Origin: Micromonospora sp. MH99
Lineage (GTDB): Bacteria > Actinomycetota > Actinomycetes > Mycobacteriales > Micromonosporaceae
Assembly (NCBI RefSeq): GCF_021442385.1
Contig: NZ_MUZA01000007.1
Location: forward strand, 96,110 to 160,109
Direction of reading: 5' to 3'
DNA length: 64,000 nucleotides
Below, one piece after another: positions 52,074 through 60,756 of this stretch; within the stretch, counting starts at the first letter, position 1, and the number at the start of each line of letters is the position of its first letter. A program made the position numbers and the translations under genes. Under the pieces are notes generated by a model, which saw only the letters and a program-made list of their open reading frames with translations, did not search any database and had not been told where the DNA came from.

Positions 52074-52721
52074 ATGTTGACTCTGCACAGGGTGTCGGTC
52101 GGCTACGGCGACACGCCCGCCGTCCTGCGGGACGTGTCGGTGACGGTCCGTCCGGGTCGGGTGCTGGCGTTGACCGGTTCGTCGGGTGCCGGCAAGACCA
52201 CCCTGCTCAACACGATGGCCGGCCTGCTGCGCCCCCGAGAGGGCACCGTGACTGTCGACGGGCAGGCGCTCCGCGACCGCGATCACGGGGTCGCGCACCG
52301 CATCGTCCTCGTCCCGCAGGACAACGGTCTGGCCCCGATCCTGACCGCGACCGAGAACCTGCAGGTCGCACTGGTCGCCAGCGGCGTGGCAGCGCCGGAG
52401 GCCCGCCAGCAGACCGCCGCGATGTTGGATCGGCTGGGCCTCTCCGGCCAGGCCGACCAACTGGTCGAGGAGCTGTCCGGCGGCCAGCAGCAGCGTACGG
52501 CCATCGCTCGCGGCCTGGCGCTGCGCGGCGGCGTGCTGCTGGCCGACGAGGTGACAAGCGAACTGGACGCGGGCAATCGGCAACGGGTGCTGGATCTGCT
52601 GCACGACGAGGCACGCCGGGGTGCGGCAGTCGTGTTCGCCACCCACGACCCGGAGGTGGCCGCCGCCTGCGAGGCGGAGCTTCACCTCGTCGAGGGCAGG
52701 GCCGAGATCGTCCGCGATTGA
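52074..52721 (+). CDS. ABC transporter ATP-binding protein (FtsX-associated, first)
   Basis: A 215-residue ATPase of the LolD/MacB type. Walker A is LTGSSGAGKTTLL, the Q loop is LVPQDNGLAP, the signature LSGGQQQRTAIARGLAL is intact and Walker B is VLLADEVTSELD with H loop ATHDPEV. The residue before the catalytic Glu is Asp as expected; the usual Pro after it is Val. Of two ATPases around the FtsX permease gene this one has the canonical signature. GGAAGGGG precedes the ATG at some distance. The permease gene starts 80 bases later. Confidence 0.92.
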   Translation: MLTLHRVSVGYGDTPAVLRDVSVTVRPGRVLALTGSSGAGKTTLLNTMAGLLRPREGTVTVDGQALRDRDHGVAHRIVLVPQDNGLAPILTATENLQVALVASGVAAPEARQQTAAMLDRLGLSGQADQLVEELSGGQQQRTAIARGLALRGGVLLADEVTSELDAGNRQRVLDLLHDEARRGAAVVFATHDPEVAAACEAELHLVEGRAEIVRD

Positions 52722-52801
52722 GGAACGTTCCGTAACCGGCAGGTCTCGGTCCACCCGCAGGGGACAGTGACGGCAGGGCTTCGCCGATACCATCGCCGTC
52801 A

Positions 52802-55800
52802 ATGCTGACCATCATCTGGGCAGCGCTCGCGGCCCGCCGGGCGCAGGCCACCGCCGTGCTCCTGCTCGCGTTGCTCGCGAGTGCCGCCGCCGCGGCCGCA
52901 CCGAGCTACACCGCCGCGGCAGGGCAGGCCCTGTGGCGCTACGAACTGTCCACCGCGCCGCCGAACGAACTCCTGGTGCGACTGGCCGAGCCCGTCGAAT
53001 ATCCGGGGATGCCCGGCGATCCCAGCAGGTCGGTGTTCGCCGGCGAGGTCCGGGGGTTGACGCCGGCCGGGTTCGACGTCGTCCTGGGCGCCCAGAGCGG
53101 CGGTGTCGCCGCCGGCCGCGCCGGCACTGTCACGTCGAACCTGACCTATCGGGCGGGGATCTGCGAACGGGTCGCCGTGACCGGCGCCTGCCCCCGGGCC
53201 ATCCCGAGGGGTCAGGTCCCCGAGGTCATGGTCAGCACGCACACCGCGGAGCGGCTCGGGGTCGCCGTCGGGGATCAGTTCACGTTCGGCAAGGTGCCGG
53301 TGCGGGTGGTCGGCGTCTACCAACCGCTGGACGTGAAGGATCCGTTCTGGCTCGGCGCGGAGTTCATCCGGCCACCCGCTGCGGACTCGCCCAGCGGGCC
53401 GATCCCGGGTAGCGCCGAGGACTCCATCTTCACCGCCGAGTCCGCACCCCTCGTTGACGATGAGGTGATCCTGTCCCGGTCGACCGCCGATCTCTACGCC
53501 ACCGAGCGGTTGTTGGACGGCCGATCGGTGGCGGACCTGCAGGCGACGCTCGCGGTGCTCAAGCGCGACGGGGGCCGAGCGGGTTACGGAGCCGGCACCA
53601 GCCTGCCCAGTCTGCTGGATCGCGTCACCCTGCAACGCGGGCAACTGGCCGACGGCGTGGCGCTGGGCGCGGGGCTGCTCGTCCTGCTCTGCTGGCTCGT
53701 CCTCTTCGTCGCTGTCGGTTCGGCGGCGGACCAGCGGCGACCGGAGCAGGGCCTCCTCCTGCTCCGCGGCGTGCAGCGTCGACGACTGTGGGCACTGGCG
53801 ATCGGTGAGCACGCCGTACCCGTTCTGGTCGCGATCCCCCTCGGCTGCCTGGCCGGTCTGGGCGCTGCCACCCTGCTCGCCGCGCACACTCTCCCGGCGC
53901 ACGCCGACGTCACGGTGGACCGGACCACCATCGGATTCGCCACCATCGGCGCCGTCGGCGCGCTCGCCGCGGTGCTGCTGGCCCAGGCCCGGATGATGTC
54001 CGCGCCGGTCGTCGACCTGCTGCGCCGGGTGCCGGCACGGGTACGGGGGTGGCGCGCGACCATCGGCGACGTCGTAGCGGTGTCCATCGCCGTGGCCGCC
54101 GTGGTGCAGTTGCGCTCCGGCGGATCGCCCAGTGGCCTGGCGCTGGTGGCGCCGATCGCCGGAGCGCTCGCCGCAGGTGTGCTGCTGGCGCGGGTCGCGA
54201 TGCTTGCCGGGGCCGCGGTGGGTGCGGCGCTGCTCGCGCGCGGCCGGACGGCTGTCGGCCTCGCACTGGTGCAGGTGGCCCGGCAACCACGCTTCCGGCC
54301 CCTGATCGCCCTGCTCACCGTGGCCGTCGCGATGCTCGCCTTCACCGTCGCGACGAGTGAGGTCGCCTCGGCCGCCTACCGCGACCGGGCCGTCGTCGAG
54401 GTCGGCGCGCCCCGCGTCGTCGAGGTGGACGCGACGTCGCGGTCACACCTGCTGACCGCCGTGCGGGCGGTTGATCCCGAGGGCAGATTCGCGATGGCCG
54501 CAGTGGTGTCGGGTTCGTCAGCCGCGTCCAGTACACCGCTGTTGGCAGTGGACTCCGGTCGACTGGCGACGGTGGCCGCGTCGCATCCGGCCTACGGCAC
54601 GCCCCTGGCGGACATCGCCCGAGACATCCACCCGCCCGCACCGGGGACACCTGTGCGGCTGCGAGGTCGCCAGCTCATCATGGCGCTCTCCGCCGACTTC
54701 GACGCCGAGATCTTCGGCGCGTATCGAGTCCGCCTCGCGATCACGATCTCCGGACGCAGCGGCACCCGGGTGGTCCTTGCCCGCCCCGACATCGGGCCCG
54801 GCCGGAACAACTACGACCTCCAGGTGCCGGAGTGCGCGCAGGAATGTCGGCTGGTCAAGATCGAAATCGACGCTCCCGTGGTGGAACGACCGCTCAAGGT
54901 CCAGTTCGAGGAGCTGCGCACGGCCGACGCCGACGGCCGGGGCGAGTCGGTCGTGCTGACCGGCGCACAGTTCGCCGATCTGCAACGGTGGCGGCTGCTC
55001 GATACGGATGACACGTCGCTCAGCGTCGCGAGCGGAGCGAAAGCCGCGTTGGTCCTCGATGTCAGCGAAGGCCGGCGGGCGAGGCCGGCCGGTGTCGCTG
55101 TGCTCGATTCGCCGTTCCCGCTGCCCGGCTACCTGACCCGGTCGAAGGGGACGATGCTCGGCGGCCTTCACCCGTACGACGGTGTCGACGGGACACCGAG
55201 CAACGGTTGGGTTCGCGGTCTGGTCGACCGCCTGCCGCGGCTCGGTGGGGCCGGTCTCATCGTCGACCTGGAGTACGCGGACCGACTCGCCGTCGCGAGT
55301 CAGAACGGCAGCGAGGAGGTCTGGTTGGCGCGTTCGGCTCCCCCGGACATCCTCGACCGGCTTCGCGCACAGGGCCTGGTCGTGCGGAGTGACCGGACGA
55401 TCACCCAGGTACGACAGGGTTTCGATCGGCAGGGGGCGGCGTTGGCCCTGCGCTTCAACGTGTTCGCCGCGCTGGCCGGGGTGCTGATCGGAGCGGCTGG
55501 CATGGTGGCGACGGCCTCCGCCGACCACCGCGCCCGGGTGGCCATGCTGGTGGATCTGCGCCGGCAGGGGTTGCCGCCACGCACCGTGCGTGGCGGTTAC
55601 GGGTGGCCTGTCGTGTTCGCGGTGGGGTCGGGCGCACTCGTCACCCTGATGATCTGGCCCCTCACCCGGGGCGGGCAGCGTCTGTTCAGTGACGGCCGCT
55701 CACCGGTCCCGCTACCCGAGTGGCCGGACGTCGGCCGGCTGCTGTTGTTCGCGGTGCCGGCCGTCATCCTGTTCGCCCTCACGGCGCTCGTGCTCGGCCG

Positions 55801-55840
55801 GATCGTCGCCGCCTCGGTGCGCCGCCGGAGCGGTCGATGA
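52802..55840 (+). CDS. FtsX-like ABC transporter permease
   Basis: A 1012-residue membrane protein. The N-terminal anchor helix (residues 13-35) is followed by a MacB_PCD-like extracytoplasmic domain (about 40-280). A first set of about four helices covers 280-530. A second large outer domain (540-870) has two Cys at ECAQECRLVKIE, and a final FtsX domain with three helices ends at residue 1012. This is the duplicated FtsX architecture seen in actinobacterial lipoprotein or antibiotic efflux machines. The start codon ATG has no strong ribosome-binding sequence. The stop overlaps the second ATPase gene by four bases (ATGA). Confidence 0.9.
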   Translation: MLTIIWAALAARRAQATAVLLLALLASAAAAAAPSYTAAAGQALWRYELSTAPPNELLVRLAEPVEYPGMPGDPSRSVFAGEVRGLTPAGFDVVLGAQSGGVAAGRAGTVTSNLTYRAGICERVAVTGACPRAIPRGQVPEVMVSTHTAERLGVAVGDQFTFGKVPVRVVGVYQPLDVKDPFWLGAEFIRPPAADSPSGPIPGSAEDSIFTAESAPLVDDEVILSRSTADLYATERLLDGRSVADLQATLAVLKRDGGRAGYGAGTSLPSLLDRVTLQRGQLADGVALGAGLLVLLCWLVLFVAVGSAADQRRPEQGLLLLRGVQRRRLWALAIGEHAVPVLVAIPLGCLAGLGAATLLAAHTLPAHADVTVDRTTIGFATIGAVGALAAVLLAQARMMSAPVVDLLRRVPARVRGWRATIGDVVAVSIAVAAVVQLRSGGSPSGLALVAPIAGALAAGVLLARVAMLAGAAVGAALLARGRTAVGLALVQVARQPRFRPLIALLTVAVAMLAFTVATSEVASAAYRDRAVVEVGAPRVVEVDATSRSHLLTAVRAVDPEGRFAMAAVVSGSSAASSTPLLAVDSGRLATVAASHPAYGTPLADIARDIHPPAPGTPVRLRGRQLIMALSADFDAEIFGAYRVRLAITISGRSGTRVVLARPDIGPGRNNYDLQVPECAQECRLVKIEIDAPVVERPLKVQFEELRTADADGRGESVVLTGAQFADLQRWRLLDTDDTSLSVASGAKAALVLDVSEGRRARPAGVAVLDSPFPLPGYLTRSKGTMLGGLHPYDGVDGTPSNGWVRGLVDRLPRLGGAGLIVDLEYADRLAVASQNGSEEVWLARSAPPDILDRLRAQGLVVRSDRTITQVRQGFDRQGAALALRFNVFAALAGVLIGAAGMVATASADHRARVAMLVDLRRQGLPPRTVRGGYGWPVVFAVGSGALVTLMIWPLTRGGQRLFSDGRSPVPLPEWPDVGRLLLFAVPAVILFALTALVLGRIVAASVRRRSGR

Positions 55841-56775
55841 CCGCCGCGCGGCAGGACGCTCCGGAGACCGCCGCCGAGCCGGCCGGGGGTGTGGCAGTCA
55901 CCTGTCACCGGCTGATCCACATCTACCCCACCGCCACCGGCGACGTCGTCGCCCTCTCCGGCGTGGACCTGACCATCGCGGCCGGCGAGATGCTCGCGCT
56001 TGTGGGCCCGTCCGGCTCCGGCAAGTCCACGCTGGTGGCGATCCTCGGTGGGCTCATGCAACCCTCCGCAGGGCGGGTCCACGTGGGCGACCACGAGCTG
56101 TCCCGACTCTCGGCCAGGGGCCTGGCCGCCCTGCGCGGGGCAACTGTCGGCACGGTGCTCCAGGGCGCCGAACGCAACCTGCTGCCGTACCTGTCGCTGT
56201 CCCGCAACATCTGGTTGGCGCAGCGACCCGCGGCACGCCTCGCCGGACGTCGGCTCGACCCACCGGAGGCGATCCTGGAACTGGTCGGTCTCGCCGGCGC
56301 AGGCGCGCGGCGGGTGAGCGACCTGACCCCCGGGCAGCGCCAGCGGGCCGCTCTGGCGCAGGGGCTCGCCGCCGGGCCCGGCCTGCTCCTGGTCGACGAG
56401 CCCACGAGCCAGCTCGACGTGGCCGGTCGCGACGACGTGCTCGCGGCGCTGGCCACGGTCAACGCCGAGCGGGGCACCACAGTGGTCGTGGTGACCCACG
56501 ACGGCGAGGTGGGTGCCCGGCTGGGCCGGGCGGTCACCATCCGCGACGGCCGGGTCGGCGCCGAAGGGCGTGACGGCCGGGACTTCGCCGTGGTGGCAGG
56601 TGACGGCACGATCCAGTTGCCGCCCGAGACGTCGGCTGCCTTCCCGGCCGGGACGTTGTTCGAGGTCGACCACACCGACCAGACGATCACTCTGCGCGCG
56701 CTGGCCAACCCGTCGTCCCCCGGTGGAGACGACGGGGTGGCCAGCCCTGGCGGCGAGCCCGACCACGCGCGGTAA
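55837..56775 (+). CDS. ABC transporter ATP-binding protein (FtsX-associated, second)
   Basis: A 312-residue ATPase. Walker A is VGPSGSGKSTLVAILGG, Walker B is LLLVDEPTSQLD and the H loop is VVTHDGEV. The signature region reads DLTPGQRQRAALAQGL, where the usual LSGGQ is altered to LTPGQ. The Q-loop region has VLQGAERNLLPYLSLSRN. A C-terminal extension of about 70 residues (DFAVVAGDGTIQLPPE) may be regulatory. It overlaps the FtsX permease gene by four bases, so it is a bona fide subunit; the two ATPases may form an asymmetric pair. Confidence 0.9.
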   Translation: MTAARQDAPETAAEPAGGVAVTCHRLIHIYPTATGDVVALSGVDLTIAAGEMLALVGPSGSGKSTLVAILGGLMQPSAGRVHVGDHELSRLSARGLAALRGATVGTVLQGAERNLLPYLSLSRNIWLAQRPAARLAGRRLDPPEAILELVGLAGAGARRVSDLTPGQRQRAALAQGLAAGPGLLLVDEPTSQLDVAGRDDVLAALATVNAERGTTVVVVTHDGEVGARLGRAVTIRDGRVGAEGRDGRDFAVVAGDGTIQLPPETSAAFPAGTLFEVDHTDQTITLRALANPSSPGGDDGVASPGGEPDHAR

Positions 56776-56790
56776 ACAGGCCCGGGCGGC

Positions 56791-58107
56791 TCAGTTCACC
56801 CGGGCGGCGGCCCGCGCCTTGCGCTGACGCAGCTCGTCGGCGGTCATCAGCCAGGTGGAGTTGGTCGCCCCGAGACCGAGGAGCACCTGGTCGAAGGCGT
56901 TGCCGTCGTTGTCGTCCGTGTAGCAGAGACTCACCTCGCCCCACGGGGACGCGGCGACGGCCAGGTGTTCCTGCCGACCCGTCGTGGTCTGGCTCAGCGC
57001 CTGCGCCGGCAGCCGACCCGTGGACGTGCCGTCGGGATTGAGGCCGCGCGCCCAAACGTCCGGGTTGGCGCCGGACACCGTCCAGCCCACCACCACGTCG
57101 TCCTCGTCGTCGATGCCCACTCCGGGGGCGACGGCCCCGGTCCCGGTGGACACCTGGACCTCGCCGTGACGGGCGGCGCCGGCAGCGGTGAACGAGCGCG
57201 CCCACACGCCCCGGGTGCCGGTGTGGTCCGACTCCCAGCCGACGGTGAAGTCACCGGCGAACGTCGCCGCGACCGACGCCCGCTGCTGCTGCCCGCCGCT
57301 CTGGGCGTTGGCCGTGCGCCGGGACAGCACCACCGCGCCGTTCGACCGGGCCAGCCGGGTCAACCCGATGTTGTACGAGCCGTTGGCGTCGGCGTCCTCG
57401 TCCCACACCACCAGCGCCTCGCCGGATGCGGACACCGCCACGTCGGGGCGATGGTGCGAGCCGGTCGTCTGCGAGGCCGTCACCTCGTACGCCCTGGTGG
57501 TGGCGGCGGTGAAGCCGGCGGCCTTGACTGTGGCTCCAGCGGTGCCCTGCACGTCCTCCCAGACGACTGTGAAGCCGACGCCGGCGGTGGTGGGGGCGCC
57601 ATCGGGGTCGAGGGCCACCTTCGGCCAGATCTGCTGCCCGGCGTCGCTGGCGTTGGCCTGCCCCGAGCCGAGGATCGCACCGGCAGGTGACACCACCCGG
57701 TACTGGATGTTGTAGACGCCGTTGCCGTCACCGTCGGCGGCCCAGACGACCACGGCGTTGCCCCGGTCGTCGATGCCGACGTCCGGGCTGATGTGCCGCC
57801 AGGCGGCCCCGCTGGTGCCGCCGGTGGAGAGCTTCAGCTCGTAGCCGGGTGTGCCGTCGCGGAACAGGCGCACGTAGATCTCGCTGTGGGTGTCGTCCTC
57901 GGGGGCGGTGCTGTCCCGGTCGTCCTCCCAGGCGACCGCGACCTGACCGTTGCGGTTCATGGCGATGGCGGGCAGGTCCTGGTCGCCGGTCGCCACGCTG
58001 TTGGCGGTGGTCCAGGTGATCGCCTCGGCGGTCATGGCGGTCGGGGCGGGCGCCACGACGGTCGGGGCCAGCAGGGACGCGGCGAGCAGCGTCGTGAGTG
58101 CGGTCAT
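56791..58107 (-). CDS. Secreted beta-propeller-like repeat protein
   Basis: A 438-residue secreted protein. The signal peptide is residues 1-28. The remainder has about six blocks of roughly 60 residues with the recurring pattern PxVAVxxxGxAVVVWxxDxDxNGxYxI, giving many Asp-rich turns, as in sialidase-type or calcium-binding propellers. It ends with LMTADELRQRKARAAARVN. No catalytic residues are identifiable. It lies 12 bases downstream of the PhoD gene, so co-expression is likely. AAGGAG precedes the ATG. Confidence 0.78.
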   Translation of the reverse strand: MTALTTLLAASLLAPTVVAPAPTAMTAEAITWTTANSVATGDQDLPAIAMNRNGQVAVAWEDDRDSTAPEDDTHSEIYVRLFRDGTPGYELKLSTGGTSGAAWRHISPDVGIDDRGNAVVVWAADGDGNGVYNIQYRVVSPAGAILGSGQANASDAGQQIWPKVALDPDGAPTTAGVGFTVVWEDVQGTAGATVKAAGFTAATTRAYEVTASQTTGSHHRPDVAVSASGEALVVWDEDADANGSYNIGLTRLARSNGAVVLSRRTANAQSGGQQQRASVAATFAGDFTVGWESDHTGTRGVWARSFTAAGAARHGEVQVSTGTGAVAPGVGIDDEDDVVVGWTVSGANPDVWARGLNPDGTSTGRLPAQALSQTTTGRQEHLAVAASPWGEVSLCYTDDNDGNAFDQVLLGLGATNSTWLMTADELRQRKARAAARVN

Positions 58108-58119
58108 GGGGTGCTCCTT

Positions 58120-59646
58120 CTACCCGGCCTGCAGGCCGGGCTGGCCGTCGAGGATGACGAACGAGCGCACCGTCGACGCGGGCGCGTCGTGCTCGGTCAC
58201 CGTGTTGACCGCCCGGAAGTCCGCGCGGACCTGGCTGCGACCGATCGTGGTACGGACGTAGCCGCGCCGGTCGGAGTAGAACTTCAGGTGCGGGTTGGTG
58301 GCCGCGTTCGGGATGGTCGTGCTGCCGGTGCCGTTGCCGGTCGAGGTGATCGACGTGCAGACCAGTTCGGCGCCGATCGTGGCCGACGACGGGTTGGCGT
58401 AGTCGGCCTTCAGCTCGTTGGCCCAGGACCTGTGCACGTCCCCGGTGAGGACGAGCGGGTTGCGCACCCCACGCTGCTGCCAGCCGGTCTGGATGCGGCT
58501 GCGGGAGGCCCGGTAGCCGTCCCAGGCGTCCATGCTCGCGGCCCCGCTCGCCTCGAACTGGCGGGCGAAGAACACCTGCTGGCCGAGGATGTCCCAGGTG
58601 CCGTAGTGCTGGGCCAGCCCGTCGAGCAGCCACGCTTCCTGGGTCGCGCCGGTCAGCGACCGGGAGGTCAGGTCGGCGTCCGCGCAGACCTTCCAGCCGT
58701 CACCGCAGGCCTGGTCGTCGCGGAACTGCCGGGTGTCGAGCATGTGGAAGGTGGCGAGCTGCCCCCAGCGGACCCGTCGGTAGAGCGGGATGCTGTTGCC
58801 GCTCGGCGCGGAGGCCGGCCGCAGCGGCATGTTCTCGTAGTAGGCCCGGTACGCGGCGGTGCGCCGGGCGGTCCACTGGGCCTCGGTCAGCGTCGGGCTG
58901 CTGTCGGCGCGGACCATGTTCGCGTAGTTGTTCTCCACCTCGTGGTCGTCCGGCACGACGAGCCAGGGCGCGGCAGCGTGCGCCGCCTGCAGGTCCGGGT
59001 CGGACTTGTAGAGGGCGTACCGGCGGCGGTAGTCGGCCAGCGACACGATCTCCGCGCCGACGTGCTGGCGTACCGCGGCGGTGTTGACGCCGCCCTCGTA
59101 GATGTAGTCGCCGAGGTGCAGGATCAGACCCGGGTTCTCCTCGGCCATCCGCCGGTAGGCGGTGTAGTAGCCGGCCTCGTAGTGGGCGCAGGACGCGAAC
59201 GCCATGACCAGGTCGCGGCCGAAGGTGCCCGGGGCGGGCGCCGTTCGCGTACGTCCCACCGGGGAGATCTGCCCCTGGGCCCGGAACCGGTAGTGGTAGT
59301 CGGAGTCGGCGGCGAGGCCGCCCGCGACGACGTGCACCGAGTGGGCGTCGGCGTAGCGGGCGACCACCGATCCGGACGCGACAAGTGACGAGAAGCGGTC
59401 CGTCGTGGACACCTGCCACTCGACAGTCACGTCGGCGTTGGCCATGCCGCCCTGCCCGTCGGCGTTGAGCGGCGAGGGTGCCAGCCGGGTCCACAGGACC
59501 ACGCTGTCGGGGGCCGGGTCGCCTGACGCCACACCGAGTTTGAAGGGGTACGGCACCGCGGCGCGGGCACCCTGCCCGGGTGTCAACGCGGCGGCGACGG
59601 CAGCGAGTCCACTGAGGACGATGATGCGACGGCTCAGCCCTGTCAT
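58120..59646 (-). CDS. phoD: PhoD-type alkaline phosphatase (Tat-exported)
   Basis: A 508-residue enzyme. The N-terminus MTGLSRRIIVLSG fits a twin-arginine signal. The N-terminal PhoD domain (about 35-130) precedes the metallophosphatase domain. Metal-binding motifs are AFASCAHYE, ILHLGDYIYEGG, VVPDDHEVENNY and LVLTGDVHRSW, matching calcium/iron PhoD enzymes that hydrolyse phosphodiesters and monoesters outside the cell. I chose ATG 59646 because GAGGG lies eight bases upstream; a TTG two codons earlier is possible. Candidate PHO-box repeats lie upstream at 59665-59708. A propeller gene follows 12 bases after the stop. Confidence 0.94.
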   Translation of the reverse strand: MTGLSRRIIVLSGLAAVAAALTPGQGARAAVPYPFKLGVASGDPAPDSVVLWTRLAPSPLNADGQGGMANADVTVEWQVSTTDRFSSLVASGSVVARYADAHSVHVVAGGLAADSDYHYRFRAQGQISPVGRTRTAPAPGTFGRDLVMAFASCAHYEAGYYTAYRRMAEENPGLILHLGDYIYEGGVNTAAVRQHVGAEIVSLADYRRRYALYKSDPDLQAAHAAAPWLVVPDDHEVENNYANMVRADSSPTLTEAQWTARRTAAYRAYYENMPLRPASAPSGNSIPLYRRVRWGQLATFHMLDTRQFRDDQACGDGWKVCADADLTSRSLTGATQEAWLLDGLAQHYGTWDILGQQVFFARQFEASGAASMDAWDGYRASRSRIQTGWQQRGVRNPLVLTGDVHRSWANELKADYANPSSATIGAELVCTSITSTGNGTGSTTIPNAATNPHLKFYSDRRGYVRTTIGRSQVRADFRAVNTVTEHDAPASTVRSFVILDGQPGLQAG

Positions 59647-59664
59647 GGTCAATACCCTCGGGGC

Positions 59665-59708
59665 CGTCGATGAATGGCGAAGGCTGTGGCGTGGAAGCCA
59701 AGGTGACG
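59665..59708 (-). promoter_or_regulatory. Candidate PHO-box (PhoP) direct repeats before phoD
   Basis: On the reverse strand CGTCACCTTGG and ATTCATCGACG match the actinomycete 11-bp PHO unit G(G/T)TCAYYYR(G/C)G at nine positions each. They start exactly 33 bases apart, i.e. three units in phase; the two units between are degenerate. This suits a phosphate-starvation gene, but the match is imperfect. Confidence 0.4.
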
Positions 59709-59769
59709 GAACGTTTACCGCGGCATGGCGGTCAGGTGTCCTGGCCGCCCGAGGTTCGCGGCCGGGCCG

Positions 59770-60756
59770 TCAGGTCAGCGGCGACGGCGACTCGGCGCCG
59801 GGGATGAGCAGCCTCGGCGTACCGGACCCGTCGGCCGGGACGCTGAACACGTCGGGGCGACCGTCGCTCTGGCGCAGTGTGTAGGCCAATGTGGCGTCGT
59901 CGAGCCAGGCCGCCTGATCGTCGACGCTCGTGGTCTCCGCCGTCGCGGTGACCCGTCCGGACGCCAGGTCGAGGACGGACAGCCGCCAGCCCTTCGTCGG
60001 GTCGGCGTCGATCGCCTCCTTGAAGGCGATCCGGGTGCCGTCGGGCGACAGCGACGGACACTCCACGTTCGTCCGCATCGTCTCGACGGTCCGGGCGGCC
60101 ACGTCGCCGCGCACCAGATACCGCTCACCGCCGGTGGCCATTGTCGCGTAGAAGTGGTTGTCGTCGGCGGTGAAGGTGACGCCCCAGTAGTTGACGTCGG
60201 GGCTGCGGTAGCCGCGGCCGTCCCGCGTGATCGCGAACTCCTCCAGCGACGTCACGGTGGCGCCGGTGACGGTGTCGAGGATGCCGGTGCGGGTGGAGAA
60301 GCCACTCGCCGTGTAGGAGTCGCCCCCGACGAACGTCGTCCAGGAGACCATCCGGCCGGAGGCCGAGACCCGGGCCCGGTTGGGCAGGCCGGGCACGCTG
60401 AGCGTCCGCTTCTGGTGCAGCGCCGCGTCGAGCACCACGACCTGGTACGACCATGCGGTCTCGGGCCGCAGGCAGACGCCGGTGCCGGCCGCCGCGTACA
60501 CCCGCAGGCATTCCAGACCCGAGACGGTACGCGGCCCGGCGGGATCGGCGGTCGCGACGCTGGAGACGTACCGGTCGGTGATGGCCAGGAGGCGCGGTCC
60601 CGGCGCCAGGGTGACAGCCTGGTCCCCGGCGGCGGCCGGCGGTGGGGTCCGGGCCGGCTCGGCGGCGATGGCGGCGTAGCCGGCCGCCACGCTGGCCAAC
60701 AGGACCGCGCTGGCGGCCACCACCCCGAGCTTGGCCCGGGTCGACATCGCGCTCAT
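59770..60756 (-). CDS. Exported TolB-like propeller protein
   Basis: A 328-residue protein with an N-terminal hydrophobic segment (LGVVAASAVLLASVAAGYAA) acting as signal or anchor. A TolB/WD40-like propeller follows, with the blade motifs PSLSPDGTRIAFKEA, LSVLDLASGRVT and DDQAAWLDDATLAYTL. Two Cys in VSGLECLRVYAAAGTGVCLR could form a disulfide. The best start is ATG 60756, overlapping the MFS gene's stop by four bases with GGAAGG upstream; ATG 60747 is an alternative. The function is unknown; coupling to the MFS gene suggests a shared role. Confidence 0.8.
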   Translation of the reverse strand: MSAMSTRAKLGVVAASAVLLASVAAGYAAIAAEPARTPPPAAAGDQAVTLAPGPRLLAITDRYVSSVATADPAGPRTVSGLECLRVYAAAGTGVCLRPETAWSYQVVVLDAALHQKRTLSVPGLPNRARVSASGRMVSWTTFVGGDSYTASGFSTRTGILDTVTGATVTSLEEFAITRDGRGYRSPDVNYWGVTFTADDNHFYATMATGGERYLVRGDVAARTVETMRTNVECPSLSPDGTRIAFKEAIDADPTKGWRLSVLDLASGRVTATAETTSVDDQAAWLDDATLAYTLRQSDGRPDVFSVPADGSGTPRLLIPGAESPSPLT

